NCBI RefSeq assembly: GCF_030435705.1
Contig: NZ_CP129382.1
Coordinates: 186,001 to 250,000, forward strand
From: Rhizobium sp. SSA_523
GTDB lineage: Bacteria > Pseudomonadota > Alphaproteobacteria > Rhizobiales > Rhizobiaceae
Direction: 5' to 3'
Length of the DNA: 64,000 bases
Part shown: in pieces, positions 17,495-27,165 of the stretch
Layout: each line of letters begins with the position of its first letter
How positions within the stretch are numbered: position 1 is the stretch's first letter
Position numbers and translations under genes: made by a program
The notes under the pieces: generated by a model
Database searches by the model: none
Seen by the model: the letters and a program-made list of their open reading frames with translations, nothing else
Told to the model about the DNA's origin: nothing

Positions 17495-19075
17495 TTGTTT
17501 CCGTTCGATAATTCCTATTCCCGTCTGCCCGACCGGTTTTTCTCGTCCGTCTATCCGGAGCCGGTTTCGGCGCCGGTGCTGATTGCCTTCAACCGGGCGC
17601 TTGCAGAAAATCTGCGCCTGAACCTTGACGAGACCGACCCGCAGCGCCTGGCCGAAATTTTTTCGGGCAACACCTTGCCGCCTGGCGCATCCCCGCTAGC
17701 CATGGCCTATGCCGGCCATCAGTTCGGCCAGTTCGTCCCGCAGCTCGGCGATGGGCGGGCCATCCTTCTAGGCGAAGTGGTGGACGAGGCGGGGATCCGC
17801 CGGGACATCCAGCTGAAGGGCGCGGGGCCGACGCCGTTTTCCCGCCGGGGCGATGGACGCGCGGCTCTGGGACCGGTGCTGCGCGAATATATCGTGTCGG
17901 AAGCCTTTGCCGCGCTCGGCATTCCGGCCACCAGGGCGCTGGCGGCGGTGCTCTCGGGCGATCCGGTCTATCGCGAGACCGTGCAGCCGGGCGCGATCTT
18001 CACCCGCGTCGCGGCGAGCCATGTCCGCGTCGGCACGTTCCAGTATTTTGCCGCGCGCGGCGATGTGGAGGGCCTCAGAAGCCTCGCCGATTACGTGATC
18101 TCCCGGCATGATCCGGATCTCGCCGGAAGCGAGGCGCCCTATCTGGCGCTGCTCAACCGGGTTGCCGGGCGTCAGGCGCAACTGATCGCCCGCTGGCTCG
18201 GCGTCGGCTTCATCCACGGGGTGATGAACACGGACAATATGACGATTTCGGGCGAGACCATCGATTTCGGTCCCTGCGCCTTTCTCGACGAATACGACCA
18301 GATGAAGGTGTTTTCCTCGATAGACCAGCAGGGGCGCTATGCCTATCGCAACCAGCCGGGCATCGGCCAATGGAACATCGCAAGGCTGGCCGAATGCCTG
18401 CTGCCGCTTCTGGACGAGGACGAGCAGAAGGCGGTGGAGGCGGCCAATGGCGTGCTGAAGGGCTTTGGCGAGACCTTCCAGGCGGCCTGGATCGCCACAT
18501 TCCGCGAAAAGCTCGGGCTGGAAACGGAAGAGCCGGAGGATGCCGAGCTGGTTCAGGCCCTGCTGTCGGCCATGCAGGATGGGCGGGCGGATTTCACGCT
18601 CACCTTCCGGCGCCTGTGTGATCTGGCAGCCGCCGATGCCGCCGCAGCCCGGGCGGGCGGCGGCCAGGCGGGGCGGCAGGATGCGACCACGCGCACTGGC
18701 GATGAAAGGCCGGACGAGACGCCGGCTGACCAGCCGGATGACAGGCGGCGGCTCGAAGCCGAAGCCGCCTTCCTGGAAGGCTTTGCCCCCTGGCAGAAGG
18801 CGGAAGCCTGGCTGCCGCTCTGGCGGGCGCGGTTTTCGGGAGAAGATGGCGCCGTTGAACGGGCGGCGCGGATGCGAAGGACAAATCCGGCCATCATTCC
18901 CCGCAATCATCGGATCGAGGCGGCGATTGTCGCCGCCTCCGAGGGTGATCTTGCCCCCTTCAACCGTCTCCTGGAGGCGGTGTCGGATCCCTATGGCGAC
19001 CGGCCCGATCATGCCGAATTCACCGAGGCGCCGCGGGATGAGGAGCGCGTGCTGAGAACCTTCTGCGGCACCTGA
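17495..19075 (+). CDS. selO: Protein adenylyltransferase SelO (YdiU family)
   Basis: A 526-residue pseudokinase-fold enzyme that transfers AMP to protein Ser/Thr/Tyr. Family motifs are MAYAGHQFGQFVPQLGDGRA, DIQLKGAGPTPFSRRGDGRA, GVPATRALA-like (GIPATRALAAV), FIHGVMNTDNMTISGETIDFGPCAF (active site and metal ligands) and QPGIGQWNIARL. The start is a TTG at 17495 (LFPFDNSYSRLP) with GAAGGAGAAAGCCA just ahead. The C-terminus RTFCGT retains one Cys near where the redox-active Cys lies in homologues. It is a single gene convergent with the aldo/keto reductase at 19118. Confidence 0.93.
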   Translation: MFPFDNSYSRLPDRFFSSVYPEPVSAPVLIAFNRALAENLRLNLDETDPQRLAEIFSGNTLPPGASPLAMAYAGHQFGQFVPQLGDGRAILLGEVVDEAGIRRDIQLKGAGPTPFSRRGDGRAALGPVLREYIVSEAFAALGIPATRALAAVLSGDPVYRETVQPGAIFTRVAASHVRVGTFQYFAARGDVEGLRSLADYVISRHDPDLAGSEAPYLALLNRVAGRQAQLIARWLGVGFIHGVMNTDNMTISGETIDFGPCAFLDEYDQMKVFSSIDQQGRYAYRNQPGIGQWNIARLAECLLPLLDEDEQKAVEAANGVLKGFGETFQAAWIATFREKLGLETEEPEDAELVQALLSAMQDGRADFTLTFRRLCDLAAADAAAARAGGGQAGRQDATTRTGDERPDETPADQPDDRRRLEAEAAFLEGFAPWQKAEAWLPLWRARFSGEDGAVERAARMRRTNPAIIPRNHRIEAAIVAASEGDLAPFNRLLEAVSDPYGDRPDHAEFTEAPRDEERVLRTFCGT

Positions 19076-19117
19076 TTGCGGGGTGGGAAACGGCGCCGCA
19101 AGGGCCCGGCCTGCCGG

Positions 19118-19945
19118 TCAATCCCAATGCGGCGGGCGCAGATGGGCGGGATTGACGATCCGCCCATCGGCCCTGGCAAGGCCGTGGATCGCCTGCATGT
19201 CCGCGTCGGAAAGCTCGAAATCGAAGACGTCGTAATTCTCCTTCAGCCGGCTCTCCGTCGCCGTCTTCGACAGCGCGATCACGCCGTCCTGCTGCACGGC
19301 CCAGCGCAGCACGACCTGGGCGGCCGTCTTGCCGTGCCGGCTGCCGATCTCCTGCAGAACGGGATCCTTGGGAACGCGTCCATCCGCCATCAGATAATAG
19401 GCGGTGAGGGAAATGCCCTCGCTCCGTGCCGCCGCCAGCAGCTTCGACTGGTCGAGATAGGGATGATATTCCACCTGGTTCGTCGCGATCGGCGCCTCCG
19501 AGGCCGCGGCGGCCTCCTTCATCATGTCGATGTTGAAGTTGGAAATGCCGATATTGCGGACCTTGCCGGCTCGCTTCACCTCGTTCAGGCTGCCCATGCG
19601 CTCGGCCAGCGGCACATCGCTTTGCGGCCAGTGCAGCAGCAGCAGGTCGACATGATCTGTCTTCAGTTTCTTCAGGCTCTCATCCACCGAAGCGATGAAA
19701 TCCTTGTGGGCGAACTTGTCGACCCAGACCTTGGTGGTGAGGAAGATCTCGTCGCGGGGAATGCCGGATTGCGCGATCGCGGCGCCGACCTCCGCTTCGT
19801 TGCCGTAGATCTGCGCCGTGTCGACATGGCGGAAACCGAGCTCGAGTGCCTTCGGCAGGACCCGCATCACATCCGCGCCAGGCATGCGGAACGTGCCGAA
19901 ACCGAGAGCGGGAATCTGGGCGCCATTGGCGTTGACTTTATGCAT
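19118..19945 (-). CDS. Aldo/keto reductase (AKR5-like, 2,5-diketogluconate reductase type)
   Basis: A 275-residue NADPH-dependent reductase. A TIM barrel with the AKR tetrad is visible: FRHVDTAQIYGNE (Asp, Tyr), TTKVWVD (Lys) and LLLLHWPQ (His). GISNFN and VALSKTAT-like (IALSKTATESRL) are cofactor-binding segments. ATG 19945 (MHKVNANGAQIPALGFGT) is preferred, with AGGAGATATC ahead, over the longer frame to 20053. Substrate unknown. A separate 235-bp gap divides it from the next reductase. Confidence 0.9.
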   Translation of the reverse strand: MHKVNANGAQIPALGFGTFRMPGADVMRVLPKALELGFRHVDTAQIYGNEAEVGAAIAQSGIPRDEIFLTTKVWVDKFAHKDFIASVDESLKKLKTDHVDLLLLHWPQSDVPLAERMGSLNEVKRAGKVRNIGISNFNIDMMKEAAAASEAPIATNQVEYHPYLDQSKLLAAARSEGISLTAYYLMADGRVPKDPVLQEIGSRHGKTAAQVVLRWAVQQDGVIALSKTATESRLKENYDVFDFELSDADMQAIHGLARADGRIVNPAHLRPPHWD

Positions 19946-20180
19946 GATATCTCCTGTGGAGGTTTTGACGATCAAGGGGCCGGCGGCGCAGCGGCCGACA
20001 ACCAGAATGCCGGGGACATTGGTATAAGATGGGCCGCCGGGCCGCAGGATCAACCGGAACGGTCTGCGCCATGAGCGCGGCCCGGGCCATCGTCCCTCTT
20101 TCTAAGGGTCCTTTCGAGGGAAGGTACGGGCGATTTTCGGGGCCGGCCTCCCGCCAGCCCTGCTGGCGCGGCAGCGCCCC

Positions 20181-21218
20181 TCAGCCGGCGAGCGGCGGAT
20201 CGAGCTTTGCAAAGCCTTCCTGGCGGCGATAGGGAAAGTGCGGATAGGGCGCGGTGACGGCGCTGGCCGCATCGAGCCTTGCAATCTGCTCCTGCGTCAG
20301 GCTCCAGCCGATCGCGCCGAGATTCTGGCGCAGCTGCTCCTCATTGCGCGCACCGATGATGACAGAGGCGACCGTCGGACGCCGGGTCAACCAGTTGATC
20401 GCCACCTGCGGCACGCTTTTGCCGAGCTCGCCGGCGACCTCCTCCAGCGCATCGACCACTTTATAAAGATGCGCCTCCTCGACGGGTGGACCGAATTCCG
20501 CCGTCTGGTGCAGGCGGCTTTCCGGAGGAATGGGTTTTAAACGGCTGATCTTGCCGGTCAGCCGTCCCCAGCCGAGCGGGCTCCAGACCAGTGCGCCGAG
20601 CCCCTGATCCGCCGCAAGCGGCATCAGGTCCCACTCGTAATCCCGTCCCAGAAGCGAATAATAGACCTGATGGGCGACATAGCGCGTAAGACCGTGGCGG
20701 TCGGCGGCGGCAAGCGATTTCATCACCTGCCAGCCGGAAAAATTCGAGACGCCGACATAGCGGAGCTTGCCTGCCTGGACAAGCCGATCGAGCGTTGACA
20801 CGACCTCCTCCACGGGCGTCGACGCATCGAAGGCATGCAGCTGGAAAATATCGATACGATCGGTGCCAAGCCGCCTGAGGGCCGCGTCGACGGAGGCGAT
20901 CAGCCGGCTCCGCGCGCTTCCCCAATCGTTCGGACCGGGGCCTGTCGGCAGGCCGGCCTTGGTGGAAATCAGTACCTCTTCCCGCCGGCCCTTGATCGCC
21001 TGGCCCAGAACCTCCTCCGAAGCGCCGTCGGAATAGACATCGGCCGTATCGAAGAGATTGACGCCGGCATCGAGGCAGATGGCGACAAGCCGTTTCGCCT
21101 CCTCGACATCGGTCGTGCCCCAGGCGCCGAACAGCGGGCCGGAGCCGCCGAAGGTTCCGGCGCCGAAGCTGAGAACGGGCACTTTCAGGCCGGATCGGCC
21201 GAGATTGCGATACTCCAT
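20181..21218 (-). CDS. Aldo/keto reductase (AKR11/12-like)
   Basis: A 345-residue reductase of the longer NADPH-dependent AKR branch. MEYRNLGRSGLKVPVLSFG opens the barrel. NLFDTADVYSDGASEEVLG and LISTKAG give the Asp, Tyr and Lys of the tetrad, and IFQLHAFD gives the His. VGVSNFSGW and SVIIGARNEEQL bind cofactor. The C-terminus is PHFPYRRQEGFAKLDPP. It sits immediately downstream of the MFS gene on the same strand (75 bp) and may be co-transcribed with it. Confidence 0.9.
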   Translation of the reverse strand: MEYRNLGRSGLKVPVLSFGAGTFGGSGPLFGAWGTTDVEEAKRLVAICLDAGVNLFDTADVYSDGASEEVLGQAIKGRREEVLISTKAGLPTGPGPNDWGSARSRLIASVDAALRRLGTDRIDIFQLHAFDASTPVEEVVSTLDRLVQAGKLRYVGVSNFSGWQVMKSLAAADRHGLTRYVAHQVYYSLLGRDYEWDLMPLAADQGLGALVWSPLGWGRLTGKISRLKPIPPESRLHQTAEFGPPVEEAHLYKVVDALEEVAGELGKSVPQVAINWLTRRPTVASVIIGARNEEQLRQNLGAIGWSLTQEQIARLDAASAVTAPYPHFPYRRQEGFAKLDPPLAG

Positions 21219-21293
21219 GATGCTGTTCCTTTCGATTTGCCAAGCCCTGGCATCGGCCAGCGGCGGTCATTTGGGGGAAGGGCGGTGCCGGGT

Positions 21294-22490
21294 TCAGGAC
21301 TGGGGGGATGTCTCGACCCCGAGCGGCCGCGTGGCGGAACGGTCTAGCGCCTTGCTCACCAGCGTCAGGCCAAGCGCGACGGCAACCAGAGCGGCGCCGA
21401 ACAGCGGCGTGGCGGCAAGGCCGAGTGGCGATTCCACCACCAGGCCGCCGATGAAGGCGCCGCCGGCAATGCCGAGATTGAAGGCGGCGATATTCAGCGC
21501 CGAGGCGACATCGACGGCGCCGGGGCGAAAGCGTTTGGCCAGCTGCACCACGTAAAGCTGCAGGCCCGGCACATTGGCGAAGGAGAGGAAGCCGAGGGCG
21601 GCCAGCGTTATCAGTGCGGCGACGGGATAGGGGGCGGTGAAGGCGAGGATCACCAGAACCAGCGCCTGCAGCGCAAAGAGGATGGTCAGGGCCTTGAGCG
21701 GATCCCGGTCGGCCACGCGCCCGCCGGCCAGATTGCCGAAGGCAATGGCGAGGCCGTAGAGCACCAGAACCAGGCTGACGCTGCCTTCCGAGAATCCGGT
21801 GATATCCTGCAGCATCGACGCCAGATAGGTGAAGGTGACGAAGGTGCCGCCATAGCCGAAGGCGGTCATGGCGAAAACCAGGAGCAGGCGGCCGGACCCC
21901 AGCACCCGGACCTGCTGCATCAGGCCGGCCGGTTCGGCCTTGGACAGCCGGGCCGGCAGAAGGGCGAGGATGCCGAAGAAGGCGACAAGGCCGAGAGCGG
22001 AGACGGCGAGGAAGGTTGCGCGCCAGCCGAAGCTCTGGCCGATCAGCGTGCCGAGCGGCACACCCGTGACGATTGCCACCGTCAGCCCCATGAACATCAG
22101 CGCGATGGCCGAGGCACGGCGGTTCTCCGGCACGAGATCGGCGGCGATGGTCGCGCCGACGGAGAAGAAGACGCCATGGGCAAAGGCCGACAGCACCCGG
22201 CCGACCAGCAGCATCTCATAGGAGGGGGCTGTCGCCGCGGTCAGATTGCCCAGGATGAAGAGACCCATCAGGCCGAGCAGGAGCGCCTTGCGCGGCAGGC
22301 GGCCGGACAGCGCCGTCAGAACCGGCGCGCCGAAGGTGACGCCGAGCGCATAGATCGAGACGATCAGCCCGGCGAGGGGCAAAGTGATGGAAAGGTCTTC
22401 GGCCACCGTCGGCAAAAGGCCGACAATGACGAATTCCGTCGTGCCGATCGCATAGGCCGCGATCGTCAAGGCATAAAGAGCAAGCGGCAT
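21294..22490 (-). CDS. MFS transporter, DHA1 drug/arabinose-efflux type
   Basis: A 398-residue transporter with 12 hydrophobic helices. The opening YALTIAAYAIGTTEFVIVGL and the GRVLSAFAHGVFFSVGATIA motif in TM4/5 match the AraJ/YdhP/CmlA-like DHA1 group, proton-driven exporters of drugs or sugars. It is divergent from a LysR regulator at 22597 that probably controls it, and upstream of an aldo/keto reductase. This arrangement suggests a detoxification module; that is inference. Confidence 0.9.
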   Translation of the reverse strand: MPLALYALTIAAYAIGTTEFVIVGLLPTVAEDLSITLPLAGLIVSIYALGVTFGAPVLTALSGRLPRKALLLGLMGLFILGNLTAATAPSYEMLLVGRVLSAFAHGVFFSVGATIAADLVPENRRASAIALMFMGLTVAIVTGVPLGTLIGQSFGWRATFLAVSALGLVAFFGILALLPARLSKAEPAGLMQQVRVLGSGRLLLVFAMTAFGYGGTFVTFTYLASMLQDITGFSEGSVSLVLVLYGLAIAFGNLAGGRVADRDPLKALTILFALQALVLVILAFTAPYPVAALITLAALGFLSFANVPGLQLYVVQLAKRFRPGAVDVASALNIAAFNLGIAGGAFIGGLVVESPLGLAATPLFGAALVAVALGLTLVSKALDRSATRPLGVETSPQS

Positions 22491-22596
22491 GGAGGATCTC
22501 CTGAAAAAGGGCCGTGGCGTGAGACGGGAGATAGACCTGCGCCTGCCTGTGAACTAGCTTGCGTAAAAGAACAGCACTTGTGAATAGAAGGACAAG

Positions 22597-23502
22597 ATGG
22601 CGCGCCAGGACATCAACCGCTCGGGCGAGATGGAAGTGTTCATCGCCGTGGTCGAGGCAGGAAGCTTTTCCGCCGCCGCGCGCCGGCTGGCCATGACGCC
22701 ATCGGCGGTGAGCAAGCTTGTCGCGCGGCTGGAAAGGCGGCTGGACGCCCGTCTGGTCAGCCGCTCGACGCGGCAGATCCGGCTGACGCCGGAGGGCCGC
22801 GACTTCTTCGAGCGGGCAAGCGCCATCATTGCCAGTATCGAGGATGCCGAACGGGCCGCCGGGGCGGCGGTGAAAGCTGTAGGGCGTATCCGGCTGAACA
22901 GCAGTTCGGTCTATTGCACGCATGTGCTGAACCCGCTTCTGCCGGATTTCCTATCCCTCTATCCGGGGGTGACGCTCGATATCGCCCAGACCGACCAGGT
23001 GATCGACCTGGTGGCCGATCATACCGATGTGGCGATTCGCGCCGGGCCGATGAAGAGTTCCAGCCTGCTGGCGCGCAAGCTCGGCGAGACGGAGATGGTG
23101 GTGGCGGCCAGCCCCGCATATCTTCAACGCTTCGGGCGGCCGAAAAACCCGGCGGATCTTGCCGCACATAATCTCCTCTCCTTCTCCTACACCCGCAGCA
23201 TTCGCGAATGGCCCTTCCGGCAGGGGGAGGAGACGGTGTCGATCATGCCGTCCGGCGCCGTGCAGGTGAATGACGGCGAGGGCATGCGCCAGCTGGCGCT
23301 CGCAGGCGTAGGGATCGTCCGGATGGGAACGTTCGCGCTCGGCGACGATCTTGCCGCCGGACGGCTGGTGCCGCTTCTGGAGGACTTCAATCCCGGCGAC
23401 CGGGAACCCTTCTATGCCGTCTATGTCGGGCAGGGCGGTCCCTTGCCCTCGCGGGTGCGGGCGCTGCTGGATTTCCTTGCCGGGCGCGGCCGGGTCGGAT
23501 AG
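22597..23502 (+). CDS. LysR-family transcriptional regulator
   Basis: A 301-residue regulator. The N-terminal winged HTH (EVFIAVVEAGSFSAAARRLA, PSAVSKLVARLERRL, RLVSRSTRQIRLT) is followed by a periplasmic-binding-like effector domain. It resembles the AaeR/DmlR branch. It diverges from the MFS gene across a 106-bp gap, where LysR sites (T-N11-A) are expected; one could not be fixed by eye. Confidence 0.92.
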   Translation: MARQDINRSGEMEVFIAVVEAGSFSAAARRLAMTPSAVSKLVARLERRLDARLVSRSTRQIRLTPEGRDFFERASAIIASIEDAERAAGAAVKAVGRIRLNSSSVYCTHVLNPLLPDFLSLYPGVTLDIAQTDQVIDLVADHTDVAIRAGPMKSSSLLARKLGETEMVVAASPAYLQRFGRPKNPADLAAHNLLSFSYTRSIREWPFRQGEETVSIMPSGAVQVNDGEGMRQLALAGVGIVRMGTFALGDDLAAGRLVPLLEDFNPGDREPFYAVYVGQGGPLPSRVRALLDFLAGRGRVG

Positions 23503-23592
23503 GCCGCGGGCAAAGCGCATGATCGTTTCCGGAACCGTTGCTGGAACCGTTGCTGGAAACGTCCGGGATCGTCCCTCGGATCGCTCCTTGGA

Positions 23593-24237
23593 TCATGCGG
23601 CGCCGGTAATCACCGTATAGACGAGATAGACCGCGCTGAGCGAAACGAGGCCTGCCAGCACCGCCATCAGCCCATCGCGCGCCGTCAGTGAAAGGCCGAA
23701 CAGCGCGATCGCGCCCATGGGTGCGCTGCTGGCAAAGGGAATGAGCTCCAGCGGCGGCACCGTGAAGCACAAGAGCACGGCGATCAGCGCCGCCACCTGC
23801 AGCCAGGGCGCCTTGGTCAGCCATTTCAGGCGCGGTGCCAGCAACCGGTCGACAAAGCCGGCCGCCGGCTTCATCTTGTCCATCGCTGCGGTGAGCTTCT
23901 TTCCCTCGACCTGGCGCTGTTCGAGAAATTGCGGCAGCCACAAATGCTTGCGGCCGAACAGGATCTGGACCGCAAACAGGCTGATGATCAGGGCGATCAC
24001 CGTCGGCAGGCCGGGAATGCCGCCGATCGGCGACAATTCGATGAGCGCCGGCACCAGCAGGAATGGGCCGAAGGACCGTTCGCCGATCGCCTCGCGAACG
24101 TCATGGATCGTTACCTGGTCCTTGCTCTGCCCCAGCGATCCGATCGTGGTGATCACGCCGGTCAGATTGTCCTCGCCGCCATTGGCCTGCTGTCTGGCCG
24201 TCCCGTCCTGCTGCATCGGCTGATCCATGCTTGCCAT
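23593..24237 (-). CDS. exoD: ExoD family membrane protein
   Basis: A 214-residue protein with several helices (FLLVPALIELSPIGGIPGLP, VIALIISLFAVQILFG, VAALIAVLLCFTVPPLELIP, AIALFGLSLTARDGLMAVL). These match ExoD, first described in Sinorhizobium for exopolysaccharide production and alkali tolerance. The start at 24237 (MASMDQPMQQ) is chosen over 24381, since the upstream part is repeat-derived (13-bp units). A start at 24225 is possible. It lies downstream of the phospholipase D-like gene on the same strand. Confidence 0.85.
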   Translation of the reverse strand: MASMDQPMQQDGTARQQANGGEDNLTGVITTIGSLGQSKDQVTIHDVREAIGERSFGPFLLVPALIELSPIGGIPGLPTVIALIISLFAVQILFGRKHLWLPQFLEQRQVEGKKLTAAMDKMKPAAGFVDRLLAPRLKWLTKAPWLQVAALIAVLLCFTVPPLELIPFASSAPMGAIALFGLSLTARDGLMAVLAGLVSLSAVYLVYTVITGAA

Positions 24238-24258
24238 TTCGCACCTGCTGGCCCGTCT

Positions 24259-24320
24259 GGTTGAGTGGCCTGGTTGAGTGGCCTGGTTGAGTGGCCTGGT
24301 TGAGTGTCCTGGTTGCGTGT
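24259..24320. repeat. 13-bp tandem repeat, 4 copies plus a partial
   Basis: GGTTGAGTGGCCT is repeated at 24259, 24272 and 24285, with a variant at 24298 and a partial at 24311. It occupies the interval between the PLD-like gene and exoD, and when read as protein it gives the fake TQPGHSTRPLN peptide. Confidence 0.9.
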
Positions 24321-24377
24321 CTTTGCAAAAACGGTCCCGATGCTCTCCGTGACCGGTCTCGCGAGCGGGCGCCGCGA

Positions 24378-25853
24378 TCATCCCTGATGGCTGGCGAACA
24401 TCCGCCGGCCGAATTTGTTGCGCAGGAAGCGCGAGGTCCGGTAGCGCACGCCCGCCGGCCGTTCCGGATCGACCAGATCGGATTCGGCCACGAGTTCGTC
24501 ATCGGCGCGCAGCTTGCGCTCGCCGACCGGCCGCAGGCCGCGGCCATCGGGCCGCGACAGGGCCGCAATGGCGCTGATCAGCGAGCCGTCGGCGCGGTCG
24601 ATGGCGGCGGTCACCGCCTCCACCGTTTCGCCGAGATGCTCGGCCAGGAGATCGTCGCGCCGCGCCCGGATGGTCTTGCGCAGGCCTTCATCCTCTTCGC
24701 CGACTTCGAGAATGACATCGCTCTCCGTGTCATAGCCCATGGACCGGTTGTTGAGATTGGCCGAGCCGAGCTTCAGGATCCGGTCGTCGGCGATCATGAT
24801 CTTGGCATGCACATAGATCGGCGTTTCCTGCGCATTGACGGGATAGAAAATGCGGAAGCGGCCGAAGCGATCGCGCGATTTCAGCAGGCGCATGAGTTTC
24901 GCCCGCGCCGTATCCATCGTCTTTTCCTCCAGCCAGCCGCTGGCGCTCTTGGGATTGATGATGACGATTTCCGGCCCGTTCGGCTCCTCGAGCCGCTTGG
25001 CCATGGCCTCTGCGATGCGGCGGGAGGCGAAATACTGGCTCTCCACATAAAGGCTGTCACGGGCGGCTGCGATCATCGCAAGGGTCGCGGTCTCGATCTC
25101 CACCACTTCGCGCCTGTCCTCGTATTTCGGCGAGGTCCGGGCAATGCCGATCGTCACATGGCGAAAATCCGTCGGCAGGTCCTGCGGCCAGTAATCGCTG
25201 TCGGCCTCGTCGGGATCGACGGGCGCCAGCGTTTCGCCGGTTGCCATGCGCCAGCGGTCGCGCGCCAGATCGCCGAGCGCCCGGGCCGCCGCACCGGAGG
25301 TGCAGGTCGTCGCGTCATGCCAGGGCGGCTCCGGCCGGCCGAAGGGCGACAGCCGGTTCGGGTCGTTCTCGGCATGCTCGCGCGTGTCCCAGCGGCCGAC
25401 GGTCATGTCGATCCCGCCGCAAAAGGCGAGCGCGTCGTCGATCACCAGGAGCTTCATATGGTGGGCGGCAAGCGGCGGATGTGCCCGGTCGAGCTTCAGG
25501 TGGATCTGCTTGGACAGCATCCAGCGCAGCATGTGGAAGGGCGTCTCGCCCCGCGTGATGGAGGAGAGGAGGCCGACATCCCATTTGAGAATGCGGATCT
25601 GCAAATCCTTGTCGCGCTTGGCCAGATGTTCGAGGAAGCGCCCGAGCTTGTCGGGCACGCCGTCATCGGGCTCGTCCGGCGACAGGCGGATGCGCGTATC
25701 GAAATCCCAGCCGATCAGGATGATGGAGCGCTTTGCCTTCAGCATCGCTCTGCGTGCCTGGCGGAAGAAGCCGCCGGCATCCACGATCACCGAGAAGCGG
25801 TCGGCCTCTGCCATGCGCCAGCAGGTTTCGCCCTCTGCAAGAATGGATGTCAT
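24378..25853 (-). CDS. Phospholipase D-like protein (two HKD motifs)
   Basis: A 491-residue PLD-superfamily protein. HKD1 is HHMKLLVIDDALAFCGG and HKD2 is VHAKIMIADDRILKLGSAN with NNRSMGYDTE. The pair forms the active site typical of phospholipases D and cardiolipin synthase-like enzymes. No signal peptide or membrane helix is obvious. ATG 25853 (MTSILAEGETCWRM) is preferred over the frame opening at 25901. It precedes exoD on the minus strand. The specific substrate cannot be told from sequence. Confidence 0.9.
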   Translation of the reverse strand: MTSILAEGETCWRMAEADRFSVIVDAGGFFRQARRAMLKAKRSIILIGWDFDTRIRLSPDEPDDGVPDKLGRFLEHLAKRDKDLQIRILKWDVGLLSSITRGETPFHMLRWMLSKQIHLKLDRAHPPLAAHHMKLLVIDDALAFCGGIDMTVGRWDTREHAENDPNRLSPFGRPEPPWHDATTCTSGAAARALGDLARDRWRMATGETLAPVDPDEADSDYWPQDLPTDFRHVTIGIARTSPKYEDRREVVEIETATLAMIAAARDSLYVESQYFASRRIAEAMAKRLEEPNGPEIVIINPKSASGWLEEKTMDTARAKLMRLLKSRDRFGRFRIFYPVNAQETPIYVHAKIMIADDRILKLGSANLNNRSMGYDTESDVILEVGEEDEGLRKTIRARRDDLLAEHLGETVEAVTAAIDRADGSLISAIAALSRPDGRGLRPVGERKLRADDELVAESDLVDPERPAGVRYRTSRFLRNKFGRRMFASHQG

Positions 25854-26187
25854 GGATCTTCCGTCTGCTTCCCGATGGTCCGGTCTTGAACACACTCGCA
25901 AAGACGCGGGGCGGCGGCGCTTTGTTCCAGATTGATTTCGAAATCCTCCGGGGCGATGCCGGCGGCGGCGGCGGCGGCGGTCTCCGGGCGGCGCGGCGTG
26001 ACGCCCGATCCATCACTTTGCCTGATGAACCGATGACGAAGCGTGGTCTATCGGGACAAGGCATTTCAAGGAGCGCGACCGGCAGCGCAACTTTCTGTCG
26101 AAGGCGGGGCGGGGGGCAAAAACATCTTGACCTTGGGATGTGAGGGGCCTTCACTTCCCGTGATCACGATGACCTGAGGAGCAGACC
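25854..26187. other. Intergenic region with a short GGC repeat
   Basis: About 330 bp between divergent genes, with a GGC run at 25961-25980. No supported reading frame. The aminotransferase ribosome site (TGAGGAGCAGACC) closes it. A plausible promoter region for both genes; no defined boxes could be fixed. Confidence 0.5.
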
Positions 26188-27075
26188 ATGCCTGTCGACA
26201 CCACCCCCCGCAGCACCACCTTCACCTTTGTCGACGGGGACTGGGTGGCCGGTAATCCGCCGCTGATCGGGCCCACCTCGCATGCCATGTGGCTCGGCTC
26301 GACCGTCTTTGACGGCGCCCGCTGGTTCGACGGCATTTCGCCCGACCTCGATCTGCATTGCCAGCGCGTCAACCGCTCCGCCACCAATCTGGGGCTGAAG
26401 CCGGTGATGACTGCGCAGGAAATCGAGGCGCTGGCGCTCGAAGGCGTCAAGAAGTTCGACGGCAAGACGGCGATCTACATCAAGCCGATGTACTGGGCCG
26501 AACACGGCATGCCGAGCTCGGTGGTCGCCGCCGATCCGGATTCGACGCGCTTTGCGCTCTGCCTCTTTGAAGCGCCCATGCACACCGCCAAGCCCTCCTC
26601 CATCACCGTCTCGCCCTTCCGCCGGCCAAGCCCGGAAGTGGCCATGACGCATGCCAAGACCGGCAGCCTCTATCCCAATAGCGGCCGCGCCATCATCGAG
26701 GCGCGCAATCGCGGCTTCGACAATGCGCTGATGCGCGACATGAACGGCAATGTGGCCGAAACCGCCGCCTCCAACATTTTCCTGGTCAAGGACGGGGTGG
26801 TCATGACGCCCGTGCCGAACGGCACCTTCCTCGCCGGCATCACACGCGCCCGCGTCATCAACCTGCTGCGCGGCGCCGGGGTCGAGGTGCGCGAATGCAC
26901 GCTGACGGTGGAGGATTTCCACACTGCGGATGAGATCTTCACCTCCGGAAACTATTCCAAGATCGTGCCGGTCAACCGGCTGGACGACCACAATTTCCAG
27001 GAAGGGCCGATGGCGGCCAAGGCGCTGCAGCTCTATCTCGACTGGGCCCGCGCCAGCGTCAAGGCCGCGGCGTGA
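26188..27075 (+). CDS. Branched-chain amino-acid aminotransferase-like protein (class IV)
   Basis: A 295-residue PLP enzyme of fold type IV. The catalytic Lys157 is in AMTHAKTGSLYPNSGRAI. NVAETAASNIFLVKDGVV and GITRARVINLLRGAGVEV contribute the Glu and the PLP-phosphate loop. It transfers amino groups between branched-chain amino acids and 2-oxoglutarate, or acts on a related substrate. It stands as a single gene, and its stop is followed by heptamer array C. Confidence 0.88.
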   Translation: MPVDTTPRSTTFTFVDGDWVAGNPPLIGPTSHAMWLGSTVFDGARWFDGISPDLDLHCQRVNRSATNLGLKPVMTAQEIEALALEGVKKFDGKTAIYIKPMYWAEHGMPSSVVAADPDSTRFALCLFEAPMHTAKPSSITVSPFRRPSPEVAMTHAKTGSLYPNSGRAIIEARNRGFDNALMRDMNGNVAETAASNIFLVKDGVVMTPVPNGTFLAGITRARVINLLRGAGVEVRECTLTVEDFHTADEIFTSGNYSKIVPVNRLDDHNFQEGPMAAKALQLYLDWARASVKAAA

Positions 27076-27091
27076 GGGCAGTGGGCACTCA

Positions 27092-27162
27092 GGCAGTAGG
27101 CAATAGGCAATAGGCAATAGGCAGTAGGCAATAGGCAATAGCGAGTAGCGAATAGCGAGTAG
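27092..27162 (+). repeat. Heptamer tandem array C (TAGGCAA type)
   Basis: About ten 7-bp units (TAGGCAA, TAGGCAG, TAGCGAG, TAGCGAA) follow the aminotransferase stop. The orientation is the same as array D. It leads directly into the 27166-27258 element that is repeated at 28332. Confidence 0.95.
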
Positions 27163-27165
27163 GGG

